A stretch of 64,000 nucleotides of DNA from Lachnospiraceae bacterium. GTDB taxonomy: Bacteria > Bacillota > Clostridia > Lachnospirales > Lachnospiraceae. A program made the position numbers and the translations under genes. Shown in pieces: positions 16,483 to 24,330 of the stretch (positions within the stretch are counted from its first letter, which is position 1; every line of letters begins with the position of its first letter). Under the pieces are notes generated by a model. That model searched no databases. It worked only from the letters and a program-made list of their open reading frames with translations, and was not told where the DNA came from. The DNA is taken from the NCBI GenBank assembly GCA_017618195.1, contig JAFZUW010000051.1, positions 97,882 through 161,881 on the forward strand. The letters run 5' to 3'.

Positions 16483-18021
16483 ATGTTTTGTGTGGTACAA
16501 AGTCTGGCACTTCTCGGGATCGACGCGCTGCCCGTACGGGTCGAGGTGGATGTCGGGAACGGTCTGCCGGGGATCAATCTGGTAGGATACCTCTCGGCGG
16601 AAGTGAGAGAAGCAAGGGAGCGGGTGCGTGTGGCGCTTCGAAACGCAGGGTATCCGATCCCGGCGAAGAAGATTACGGTAAATCTGTCGCCCGCGGATAT
16701 CCGTAAGGAGGGTACGGGGTTCGACCTTGCGATCGCGATCGGGATCATGGTCGGGTTAGAATGGATTCCGCAGGAGCTGACAAGGGATGCGTGCTTTCTC
16801 GGGGAGATCGGGCTGGACGGCGTGATCCGGCCGGTACCCGGCGTGCTTTCGTGCGCGTATGCGGCGAAGGAGGAAGGATACCGTAAGATCTACGTCCCGG
16901 CGGATAACGGTCAGGAAGCGGGAATGGTGGACGGGATCGAAGTATATGCGGCTGGGACGCTTACGGAAGTGATTGAGAGCTTTTTAGGGGAACAGCCGAT
17001 GGAACCCCTCGTGCGGGAATTTCATGCGGTGCCTGCGGAAACAAAGGACGATTTTGCAGACATCAGTGGGCAGTTTCTCGCGAAAAGAAGCGCGGTAATT
17101 GCGGCTGCGGGCGGACATAACCTTTTACTGATGGGACCGCCCGGCTCAGGCAAGACGATGCTTGCGAAACGGATTCCGGGAATCCTTCCCGCGATCACTC
17201 CCGAAGAAAGCATTGAACTTACAAAGATTTACAGCGTGGCGGGGCTGATCCGCCCGGAGGAGGGACGGATCATGACAAGACCGTTTCGTAATCCGCATCA
17301 TACGTGTACGCTTCCCGGTATGGCGGGAGGAGGTTCGAGGCTGCCGGTTCCGGGGGAAATCACGCTTGCGACCGGGGGAGTATTATTTCTTGACGAGCTG
17401 CCGGAATTCCGAAGGGAGTGCATTGAGGCGCTCAGGCAGCCGTTAGAGGAGCACCGCGTCGTTATTTCAAGATTGTACGGCAGTTTCAGCCTGCCCGCAT
17501 CGTTTCTTTTGGTTGCGGCGATGAATCCGTGTCCGTGCGGGTATTTTCCGGACAGGAACCGGTGCAGCTGCAGTCCGGACCGCATAAGGCGGTATATCGG
17601 AAAGATCAGCCAGGCGATCATCGACCGGATCGATCTGTGCGTTGAGATGAGCGCGGTGCCGCTTAAGGATCTTTCGGCGAAGAACCGCGGTGAGACGAGT
17701 AAGGAAATCCGTGCAAAAGTGGAAGCGTGCAGGCAGATTCAGGCGGAGCGTTATAAGGACGAAACGTTCCGGATCAATTCGCAGATGCCCGCGTCGGCGC
17801 TTTCGAAATACTGCGTCTTAAGTGAAGCGGCGGAACGGAGACTTGCATCTGCTTTCCGTACGGAAGGCTTCAGCGCGAGGCTCTATGACCGGATCCGGCG
17901 GGTCGGACGGACCATAGCGGACCTTGCGGGTTCCGAAACGATCGGTGAAGAGCATATTGCCGAGGCGGTTATGTACCATGCGACCGACATCGGAAGGAGG
18001 CATACGGAACAATATGGGTAA
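16483..18021 (+). CDS. comM: YifB/ComM family Mg-chelatase-like AAA+ ATPase
   Basis: The 512-residue protein has an N-terminal S5/Lon-protease-like fold (about 1-170, with VEVDVGNGLPGINLVG), then an Mg-chelatase AAA+ module. Walker A is GPPGSGKTMLAKRIPGILP near residue 220, and FRNPHHTCT and GEITLATGGVLFLDELPEF (Walker B) follow. CPCGYFPD, a CxCG-type motif, and a C-terminal helical lid complete it. ComM is a hexameric helicase that promotes branch migration during natural transformation. dprA follows immediately (8-base overlap), supporting a recombination role. Confidence 0.95.
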   Translation: MFCVVQSLALLGIDALPVRVEVDVGNGLPGINLVGYLSAEVREARERVRVALRNAGYPIPAKKITVNLSPADIRKEGTGFDLAIAIGIMVGLEWIPQELTRDACFLGEIGLDGVIRPVPGVLSCAYAAKEEGYRKIYVPADNGQEAGMVDGIEVYAAGTLTEVIESFLGEQPMEPLVREFHAVPAETKDDFADISGQFLAKRSAVIAAAGGHNLLLMGPPGSGKTMLAKRIPGILPAITPEESIELTKIYSVAGLIRPEEGRIMTRPFRNPHHTCTLPGMAGGGSRLPVPGEITLATGGVLFLDELPEFRRECIEALRQPLEEHRVVISRLYGSFSLPASFLLVAAMNPCPCGYFPDRNRCSCSPDRIRRYIGKISQAIIDRIDLCVEMSAVPLKDLSAKNRGETSKEIRAKVEACRQIQAERYKDETFRINSQMPASALSKYCVLSEAAERRLASAFRTEGFSARLYDRIRRVGRTIADLAGSETIGEEHIAEAVMYHATDIGRRHTEQYG

Positions 18022-19159
18022 TTCGTATGACATCTGGCTTTCGGCAGCGGTAAACTCGGCCGCACATATCGAACATCTGCTTCAAAAATACGGAGATGCG
18101 GAAGCGGTCTTTCATGCAAACGAGAGGGAGATCGCCGATGACCCCGGCCTGACCCCTTCGGAGAAAGCTTTTCTTACTTCTTCGGAAAAGGAGGAGAACC
18201 GGCAGAGCCAATACGATTACGCGGTAAGAAACGATATCCGGATGATCCTTCGAAACGAAGAAGGGTATCCGAAGCGGTTTGACTGCCTGTCGGACCGGCC
18301 GTACGGAGTATTCGTTCAGGGAAAGCTTCCCGGGGAGGACGTACCGGCAATCGCAGTCGTCGGTTCGAGAAGGGCAAGCACGTACGGGACCAACGTGGCG
18401 GAGCATTTTGCGTCGGTTCTTGCGGCTGCGGGAATTGTCATTATAAGCGGGCTTGCGATGGGAATCGACGGAATCAGCCATAACAGCGCATTGCAGGCGG
18501 GAGGCATGACGGTCGGAGTACTCGGTTCGGGAATCGGCGTACCGTATCCGAAAGAAAACTGGAAGCTTTATCAGGCGATGCGGGATCGCGGAGCAATCCT
18601 ATCCGAATACGGACCGGGAGTTCCGCCGTTAAAGCAGAACTTTCCGCACAGAAACCGGCTGATTTCAGCACTTTCGGACGGGATACTGGTCGTGGAAGCT
18701 GCGGAACGGAGCGGAACGCTGATTACGGTGGACCGCGGACTCGAACAGGGAAAGGACGTATTTGCCGTACCCGGCAGGATCGGCGACCGGAACAGCGAAG
18801 GATGCCTGAATCTGATAAGGCAGGGGGCATTTCTCGTGACCGAACCGGACCAGATTTTGGAGGAACTGGCGTCGAATTATCCGTTATTGCGGAAACATTG
18901 CAGTCAATTTGAGCAATTGTCTTTCGATTTTTCCGACGGTTTGCGAGATTTTAATGAAAATTCTGAAAATTTGATTTTGGGTATTGCAAGGGATGAAAAA
19001 GTAGTGTATGATTTGTGTCGTTTGGACGCCAGACACTTCGATGAACTGCTTTGTTTAAGCGGACTCACCGTCGAAAGACTTTCCGAAGTGCTGTATTCCC
19101 TGCAACATAAGGGATTCGTCCGGCAGGCTGTTCCGAATTATTACTCCCGAAAGGGTTAA
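18014..19159 (+). CDS. dprA: DNA-processing protein DprA (Smf)
   Basis: The 381-residue DprA loads RecA on incoming single-stranded DNA. The Rossmann-like core shows VVGSRRASTYGTN, SGLAMGIDGISHNSAL, VLGSGIGVPYP, SEYGPG and FPHRNRLISALSDGILVVEAAERSGTLIT. The C-terminal region (about 310-381) looks like the winged-helix extension found in many DprA proteins. The frame is open further upstream inside comM; ATG 18014 is the likely start (AGGAGG about 13 bases before it, a slightly long spacing). It is coupled to comM. Confidence 0.94.
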   Translation: MGNSYDIWLSAAVNSAAHIEHLLQKYGDAEAVFHANEREIADDPGLTPSEKAFLTSSEKEENRQSQYDYAVRNDIRMILRNEEGYPKRFDCLSDRPYGVFVQGKLPGEDVPAIAVVGSRRASTYGTNVAEHFASVLAAAGIVIISGLAMGIDGISHNSALQAGGMTVGVLGSGIGVPYPKENWKLYQAMRDRGAILSEYGPGVPPLKQNFPHRNRLISALSDGILVVEAAERSGTLITVDRGLEQGKDVFAVPGRIGDRNSEGCLNLIRQGAFLVTEPDQILEELASNYPLLRKHCSQFEQLSFDFSDGLRDFNENSENLILGIARDEKVVYDLCRLDARHFDELLCLSGLTVERLSEVLYSLQHKGFVRQAVPNYYSRKG

Positions 19160-19222
19160 GGAAGGCCGGAAAGAACGGTTCGGGCCTCGGCGTAATAGGC
19201 TTGAGCCATACCGGAGGATTAT

Positions 19223-21490
19223 ATGAAACAACAATCCGTTGAAGAGACGACCATTGTTAATGAAGAAACCGCGAAAAGCGGAACGAGCGCGAAGAAAACA
19301 ACAGTAAAGAAAACAACCAAAAAGGCGGCAGCCAAGAAGACGGCTGCGAAGAAAGCGGCAGGTAAGACGGAAGCAAAGACCGCGGCGGAGCCGACCGCAG
19401 CGAAGAAAACCGTAAAGACCGCCGTAAAGAAGACTGCGAAGAAGTCTGCCGCAAAGGCTGATACCGCCGGGAAGAAAACGGCAGCGAAAGCCGAAAAAAC
19501 CGCAGAGAAGCCGAAGAATCTCGTAATCATGGAGTCTCCCGCGAAAGCGAAGACCGTTAAGAAGTATCTCGGTTCGAATTACGACGTGCTTGCGTCGGGC
19601 GGACATGTCAGAGACCTTCCGAAGAGCCGCCTCGGTGTTGACGTGGACGGTTCGTTTGATCCGCATTACATTACGATTCACGGCAAAGGCGATGTTCTCG
19701 CCGCGCTTCGTAAAGGCATTAAAAAAGCGGATAAGATCTATCTCGCAACCGACCCGGACCGTGAGGGAGAGGCAATTGCGTGGCATCTTCTCGAACTCCT
19801 TAAGCTGGAGGAACGGAAGACGTACCGTATTACGTTTAACGAAATTACGAAGAATGCCGTTAAGAGTTCTCTTAAGAACGCCCGTGAAATCGATATGAAT
19901 CTCGTAGACGCCCAGCAGGCAAGAAGAGTGCTTGACCGTATGGTCGGTTATGAGATCAGTCCGATTTTATGGAGAAAAGTAAAAAGAGGTCTGAGCGCCG
20001 GCCGTGTACAGTCGGTTGCGCTTCGCATGATCTGCGACCGCGAGGCCGAGATCGCCGCATTCAACCGGGAGGAATTCTGGAAGATCAGCGGCGCATTTTC
20101 CTTCGAAGACGGACGCAAGCCGATCCAGGCGGCGTATTACGGAAAGAAGGGAAGAAAGACCGCGCTGAAGAACGAAGCGGAGGCCGACAAGGTGCTCGAA
20201 GCCGTTCGCGGAGCCGAGTTTAAAGTATCGGAAGTAAAGGAAAGCCTTCGCAAGAAGAACGCGCCCCTTCCGTTTACGACCAGTACGCTCCAGCAGGAAG
20301 CGTCCAAGGTATTGAATTATTCGACGCAGAAGACAATGCGTCTTGCCCAGCAGCTTTACGAAGGAGTTGACGTGAAGGGACACGGAACGCTCGGTCTGAT
20401 CACCTACCTTCGTACCGACTCCACGCGTATTTCCGCGGAAGCCGATGCTGCCGTTAAGGATTATATCGCCGCACAGATCGGTCAGGACTATGTAGCTCCG
20501 GCACAGAAGGAGACCGAGACCGGCCGGCGTATTCAGGATGCGCACGAAGCAATTCGTCCGTCCTATGTGAATCTGAGTCCCGATGAATTGCGGAACGATC
20601 TCACGAGAGAGCAGTTCCGTCTGTACCAGCTGATCTGGAACCGTTTCGTTGCAAGCCGCATGAATCCCGCGGTTTATGCCGTAACGAGTCTGAAGATCGA
20701 AGGCAACGATCACGTATTTACCAGTTCATTCAGCGCCGTCAAATTCGACGGCTACGAGAAGGTATACCGTCTCTCCGATGAGGAAGAGGAAGGCAAAGGA
20801 AACGGCAAGCTTCCGAAGGAAGGCGACGCGGCGAAGAGCGCCGAGCTTACGAAGGAGCAGCATTTTACGCAGCCTCCGGCACATTATACCGAAGCAAGCC
20901 TCGTAAAGGCGATGGAAGAAACCGGAATCGGCCGTCCGAGTACGTACGCGCCGACCATTACGACGATCCTTACGAGACATTACGTTGCGAAAGAGAAGAA
21001 GGACCTGTTTGTGACCGAGCTCGGCGAAGCCGTGAACGATCTGATGAAGCAGGCGTTTCCTTCCATCGTTGCGACCGATTTTACGGCTACGATGGAAACG
21101 CTTCTCGACGGTGTCGAGGAAGGCAACGTTGCGTGGAAGACGGTTGTCAAAAATTTCTATCCGGATCTGCACGAAGCCGTTAAGGCTGCGGAATCGACGC
21201 TTGACAGCGTAAAGATTGCCGATGAGGTTTCGGATGTCGTATGCGAGCAGTGCGGAAGGACCATGGTATACAAATACGGTCCTCACGGCAAATTCCTTGC
21301 ATGCCCCGGTTTCCCGGAGTGCCGCAATACGAAGATGATCATTGAGCACAGCGGAATCGCATGTCCGAAGTGCGGCAAGGAACTGATTGTACGGCATACC
21401 CGCAAGGGACGCAGATATTACGGCTGCGCCGGTTACCCGGATTGTGATTTCATGAGCTGGCAGAAGCCCAAGGACGGGAGCGAATCATGA
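19223..21490 (+). CDS. topA: DNA topoisomerase I with lysine/alanine-rich N-terminal tail
   Basis: The 755-residue type IA topoisomerase relaxes negative supercoils. TOPRIM begins at NLVIMESPAKAKTVKKYLG (about 94) and contains DPDREGEAIAWH. The active-site Tyr is in GLITYLRTDSTR (about residue 395). The C-terminus carries two zinc-ribbon modules (CEQCG...CPGFPEC and CPKCG...CAGYPDC). Residues about 18-92 form a histone-H1-like tail of K, A and T (KKTTKKAAAKKTAAKK type), absent from most homologues, which may add non-specific DNA affinity. CGGAGG lies upstream of the ATG. It overlaps codY by 4 bases. Confidence 0.96.
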   Translation: MKQQSVEETTIVNEETAKSGTSAKKTTVKKTTKKAAAKKTAAKKAAGKTEAKTAAEPTAAKKTVKTAVKKTAKKSAAKADTAGKKTAAKAEKTAEKPKNLVIMESPAKAKTVKKYLGSNYDVLASGGHVRDLPKSRLGVDVDGSFDPHYITIHGKGDVLAALRKGIKKADKIYLATDPDREGEAIAWHLLELLKLEERKTYRITFNEITKNAVKSSLKNAREIDMNLVDAQQARRVLDRMVGYEISPILWRKVKRGLSAGRVQSVALRMICDREAEIAAFNREEFWKISGAFSFEDGRKPIQAAYYGKKGRKTALKNEAEADKVLEAVRGAEFKVSEVKESLRKKNAPLPFTTSTLQQEASKVLNYSTQKTMRLAQQLYEGVDVKGHGTLGLITYLRTDSTRISAEADAAVKDYIAAQIGQDYVAPAQKETETGRRIQDAHEAIRPSYVNLSPDELRNDLTREQFRLYQLIWNRFVASRMNPAVYAVTSLKIEGNDHVFTSSFSAVKFDGYEKVYRLSDEEEEGKGNGKLPKEGDAAKSAELTKEQHFTQPPAHYTEASLVKAMEETGIGRPSTYAPTITTILTRHYVAKEKKDLFVTELGEAVNDLMKQAFPSIVATDFTATMETLLDGVEEGNVAWKTVVKNFYPDLHEAVKAAESTLDSVKIADEVSDVVCEQCGRTMVYKYGPHGKFLACPGFPECRNTKMIIEHSGIACPKCGKELIVRHTRKGRRYYGCAGYPDCDFMSWQKPKDGSES

Positions 21491-22257
21491 GCGTTCAATT
21501 ACTAGACAAGACGAGAAAACTGCAGAAGCTGCTGCACAATAACCAGAGTTCCGACAAGGTCGTATTTAACGACATCTGCGGCGTACTCTGCGATATTCTG
21601 GAATCCAACGTGCTCGTACTGAGCCGCAAAGGTAAGATTCTCGGAAGCGGCAAGCGGGAAGACATTCCGCTTTTAAAAGGACTTCTTGCGGATTCTCTCG
21701 GAACCCATATTGACGGCGCAATGAATGAGCGTCTTCTCAATATTCTTTCGACAAAGGAAAATCTGAACCTGCAGATGCTCGGATTCGAAGCGTCGGAGTG
21801 CGGCGGATATTTTGCAATCGCTGCGCCGATCGACATTGCCGGAAACCGGAACGGTACGCTGTTTTTGTATCGTACCGCGAAGCAGTATTCAATTGACGAT
21901 ATTATTCTGGCGGAATACGCAACGACCGTGGTCGGCCTCGAGATTGTGCGTTCGAAGAACGAAGAGTCGGCGGCATTCCTCCGCGGACAGAAGGTGGCGG
22001 AGTCCGCATTTGCCTCTCTTTCTGTAATGGAAGTGGAAGCGGTAGGACATGTCTTCAACGAACTCGAAGGAATGGAAGGAATCCTCGTTACGAGCCGAGT
22101 TGCGGATCGTGCGCACATTACCCGTTCCGTGATCGTAAACGCTCTTCGAAAGCTTGAGAGCGCCGGCGTGATCGAGTCCCGTTCGTCCGGTATGAAGGGC
22201 ACGTTTATTAAGGTTTTGAATAAGAATATTTACAATTATCTGCCGAAGAAAAACTGA
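21487..22257 (+). CDS. codY: GTP- and branched-chain-amino-acid-responsive regulator CodY
   Basis: The 256-residue global repressor of stationary-phase and nitrogen/amino-acid genes in Firmicutes has an N-terminal GAF domain (about 1-155) that binds isoleucine/valine. The C-terminal winged helix has the segment HITRSVIVNALRKLESAGVIESRSSGMKGT (about 205-240). Start overlaps the topA stop (ATGA). In Bacillus codY is separated from topA by trmFO, xerC (codV) and hslVU; here the neighbours have collapsed to topA-codY. Confidence 0.97.
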   Translation: MSVQLLDKTRKLQKLLHNNQSSDKVVFNDICGVLCDILESNVLVLSRKGKILGSGKREDIPLLKGLLADSLGTHIDGAMNERLLNILSTKENLNLQMLGFEASECGGYFAIAAPIDIAGNRNGTLFLYRTAKQYSIDDIILAEYATTVVGLEIVRSKNEESAAFLRGQKVAESAFASLSVMEVEAVGHVFNELEGMEGILVTSRVADRAHITRSVIVNALRKLESAGVIESRSSGMKGTFIKVLNKNIYNYLPKKN

Positions 22258-22285
22258 AACGGCAGGCAATATGAAAGAGCGGTAT

Positions 22286-22343
22286 CATCCGGCGGCTTTG
22301 CGGGAATAAATAATTGAAATTTATTCTTGCATTCCGCCGGATG
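22286..22343. repeat. Long inverted repeat between codY and rpsB, spanning the rpsB -35 box
   Basis: CATCCGGCGG (22286-22295) and CCGCCGGATG (22334-22343) are perfect 10-bp arms. Inside them GAATAAA and TTTATTC (7 bp) also pair, leaving a 9-base loop. The far arm begins just after the rpsB -35 (22327-22332), which lies within the structure. It may act as the codY terminator (no good U-run follows) or as a regulatory structure at the promoter. Confidence 0.6.
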
Positions 22344-22355
22344 TTGTGCTATATT
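22327..22355 (+). promoter_or_regulatory. Promoter of rpsB-tsf
   Basis: -35 TTGCAT (22327-22332), 17-base spacer, -10 TATATT (22350-22355), followed by an untranslated leader of about 95 bases. In the leader CCGGT (22392-22396) and ACCGG (22418-22422) can pair, a possible site for autogenous control by S2. This last point is inference. Confidence 0.75.
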
Positions 22356-22455
22356 GTTTTAGTCTGAAAAATCACGCATACGGGTATCTGGCCGGTGCCG
22401 AAAGGTCGTCAGATTGACCGGTGCGGAAGCAAAAAACCAAAGGAGGAATATAACG

Positions 22456-23199
22456 ATGAGCGTTATATCAATGAAGCAGCTGCTTGAGGCCGGAGTACAT
22501 TTCGGTCATCAGACAAGAAGATGGAACCCTAAGATGGCTCCGTACATTTATACCGAGAGAAACGGTATCTACATCATCGACCTTCAGAAGTCCGTAGGTA
22601 AGGTTGACGAGGCTTACTATGCAGTAAAGGACATCGTTGCGAACGGTGGCAAGATCCTTTTCGTAGGAACCAAGAAGCAGGCTCAGGATTCCATTAAGGT
22701 AGAGGCAGAGCGCTGCGGTATGTACTATGTAAACGAGAGATGGCTCGGCGGTATGCTGACCAACTTTAAGACCATTCAGTCCCGTATCGCAAGACTGAAG
22801 GCAATTGAGACCATGTCCACCGACGGCACCTTTGACGTCCTTCCCAAGAAGGAAGTTATCGGCCTGAAGAAGGAGTGGGAGAAGCTCGAGAAGAACCTCG
22901 GCGGTATCAAAGAGATGAAGAGAATTCCGGATGCGATCTTCGTAGTAGATCCCAAGAAGGAAAGAATCTGCGTTCAGGAAGCTCACATTCTCGGTATCCC
23001 GTTGATCGGTATTGCCGATACCAACTGCGATCCCGACGAACTCGATTATGTTATCCCCGGTAATGATGACGCTATCCGTGCCGTTAAGCTTATCGTAAGC
23101 AAGATGGCTGATGCCGTTATCGAGGCAAATGAGGGCGAGCAGCTTGTTGACAATGCGGAGACCGAAGAGGCTTCCGAAGAGGCTGCTGACAACGAGTAA
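22456..23199 (+). CDS. rpsB: Small-subunit ribosomal protein S2
   Basis: The 247-residue S2 shows the family N-terminus [22 protein letters not shown], the segment [10 protein letters not shown] and [33 protein letters not shown] lies 9 bases upstream of ATG 22456; the open frame extends to 22414 but that start has no ribosome-binding site. The acidic C-terminal tail ([11 protein letters not shown]) is typical. It is paired with tsf, as in most bacteria. Confidence 0.98.
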   Translation: MSVISMKQLLEAGVHFGHQTRRWNPKMAPYIYTERNGIYIIDLQKSVGKVDEAYYAVKDIVANGGKILFVGTKKQAQDSIKVEAERCGMYYVNERWLGGMLTNFKTIQSRIARLKAIETMSTDGTFDVLPKKEVIGLKKEWEKLEKNLGGIKEMKRIPDAIFVVDPKKERICVQEAHILGIPLIGIADTNCDPDELDYVIPGNDDAIRAVKLIVSKMADAVIEANEGEQLVDNAETEEASEEAADNE

Positions 23200-23219
23200 T
23201 TTATACGGAGGAATTCACA

Positions 23220-24149
23220 ATGGCTGATATCAGTGCTAGCATGGTAAAAGAGCTCCGTGAAGCTACCGGAGCCGGTATGATGGATTGTAAGAAGGCGCTT
23301 ACCGCTACGAACGGTGACATGGACCAGGCAGTTACCTGGCTTCGTGAGAACGGTCTTGCAAAGGCTGCCAAGAAGGAATCAAGAATTGCAGCTGAGGGCG
23401 TATGTGCCTGCTATATTTCCGCTGACAAGAAGACGGGTGCTATCGTAGAGGTTAACTCCGAGACCGACTTCGTTGCTAAGAACGAGAAGTTCACAAGCTT
23501 TGTTGCAAAGGTTGCCAAGATGGCTGCCGAGACCGATGCAAAGTGCATCGACTGCTTCCTTGACTCCGCATGGTGCGAGGACAGCTCCGTTACCGTTAAG
23601 GAGGCTCTTGCAAGCCTTGTTGCGGTTATCGGTGAGAAGCTTTCCATCCGTCGTTTCGAGAAGATCGTTACCGACGGTTTCGTAGTAGATTACATTCATA
23701 ACGGCGGCAAGCTCGGTATCCTTGTTGAGATGGAAGGCGAGGCTACGGACGCTAACGTTGAGTGCGCTAAGAACGTTGCGATGCAGGTTTGCGCTATGAA
23801 GCCTTCTTATGTAAGCCGCGAGGATATCCCCGCTGACTTCATCGCTTCCGAGACCGATATCATCACGAAGGAAGCTCTTAAGGAGAACGCTGAGAGCAAC
23901 AAGCCGAAGCCCGAGAACATCGTTATCGAGCGTATCGTTCCCGGCCGTCTTGACAAGGAACTTAAGGAAATCTGCCTTGTTGACCAGGTTTACGTAAAGG
24001 ATCAGGATATGACCGTTGCGAAGTATATCGCAAGCGTAAGCAAGGATCTCAAGGTTAAGAAGTTCGTTCGTTTCGAGACCGGTGAAGGTATGGAGAAGCG
24101 CGAAGAGAACTTCGCTGAGGAAGTTGCAAAGCAGATGGCAGGCAACTAA
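23220..24149 (+). CDS. tsf: Elongation factor Ts
   Basis: The 309-residue guanine-nucleotide exchange factor for EF-Tu shows the N-terminal UBA-like domain (VKELREATGAGMMDCKKAL) and the exchange-core motif EVNSETDFVAKNEKF. A typical C-terminal segment (DLKVKKFVRFETGEG) closes it. CGGAGGA precedes the ATG. It is the second gene of the rpsB operon and is followed by a strong terminator. Codon use is that of a highly expressed gene. Confidence 0.98.
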   Translation: MADISASMVKELREATGAGMMDCKKALTATNGDMDQAVTWLRENGLAKAAKKESRIAAEGVCACYISADKKTGAIVEVNSETDFVAKNEKFTSFVAKVAKMAAETDAKCIDCFLDSAWCEDSSVTVKEALASLVAVIGEKLSIRRFEKIVTDGFVVDYIHNGGKLGILVEMEGEATDANVECAKNVAMQVCAMKPSYVSREDIPADFIASETDIITKEALKENAESNKPKPENIVIERIVPGRLDKELKEICLVDQVYVKDQDMTVAKYIASVSKDLKVKKFVRFETGEGMEKREENFAEEVAKQMAGN

Positions 24150-24172
24150 GCCGACCTAATTTGATTGATCTG

Positions 24173-24206
24173 ACAGGGATGCCGATGAGGCGTCCCTGTT
24201 TTTTTG
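24173..24206 (+). terminator. Terminator of rpsB-tsf
   Basis: ACAGGGA (24173-24179) with inner GCC pairs with GGC and TCCCTGT (24193-24199), followed by T7. Confidence 0.92.
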
Positions 24207-24269
24207 CGTTCAAAGAGCCGTATCTTATCCGGATGCTGCGCGAAAAGCGCATTTCGGCAGGGTTATCGA

Positions 24270-24298
24270 TTGATTTTGCACCTGTAATGTACTAAAAT
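24270..24298 (+). promoter_or_regulatory. Promoter of the surface-protein pair
   Basis: -35 TTGATT (24270-24275), 17-base spacer, -10 TAAAAT (24293-24298), 32 bases before the start codon of the 996-residue protein. Confidence 0.65.
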
Positions 24299-24330
24299 GA
24301 ATAAGATGTCTGAGAACGGGGGAAAATGCT

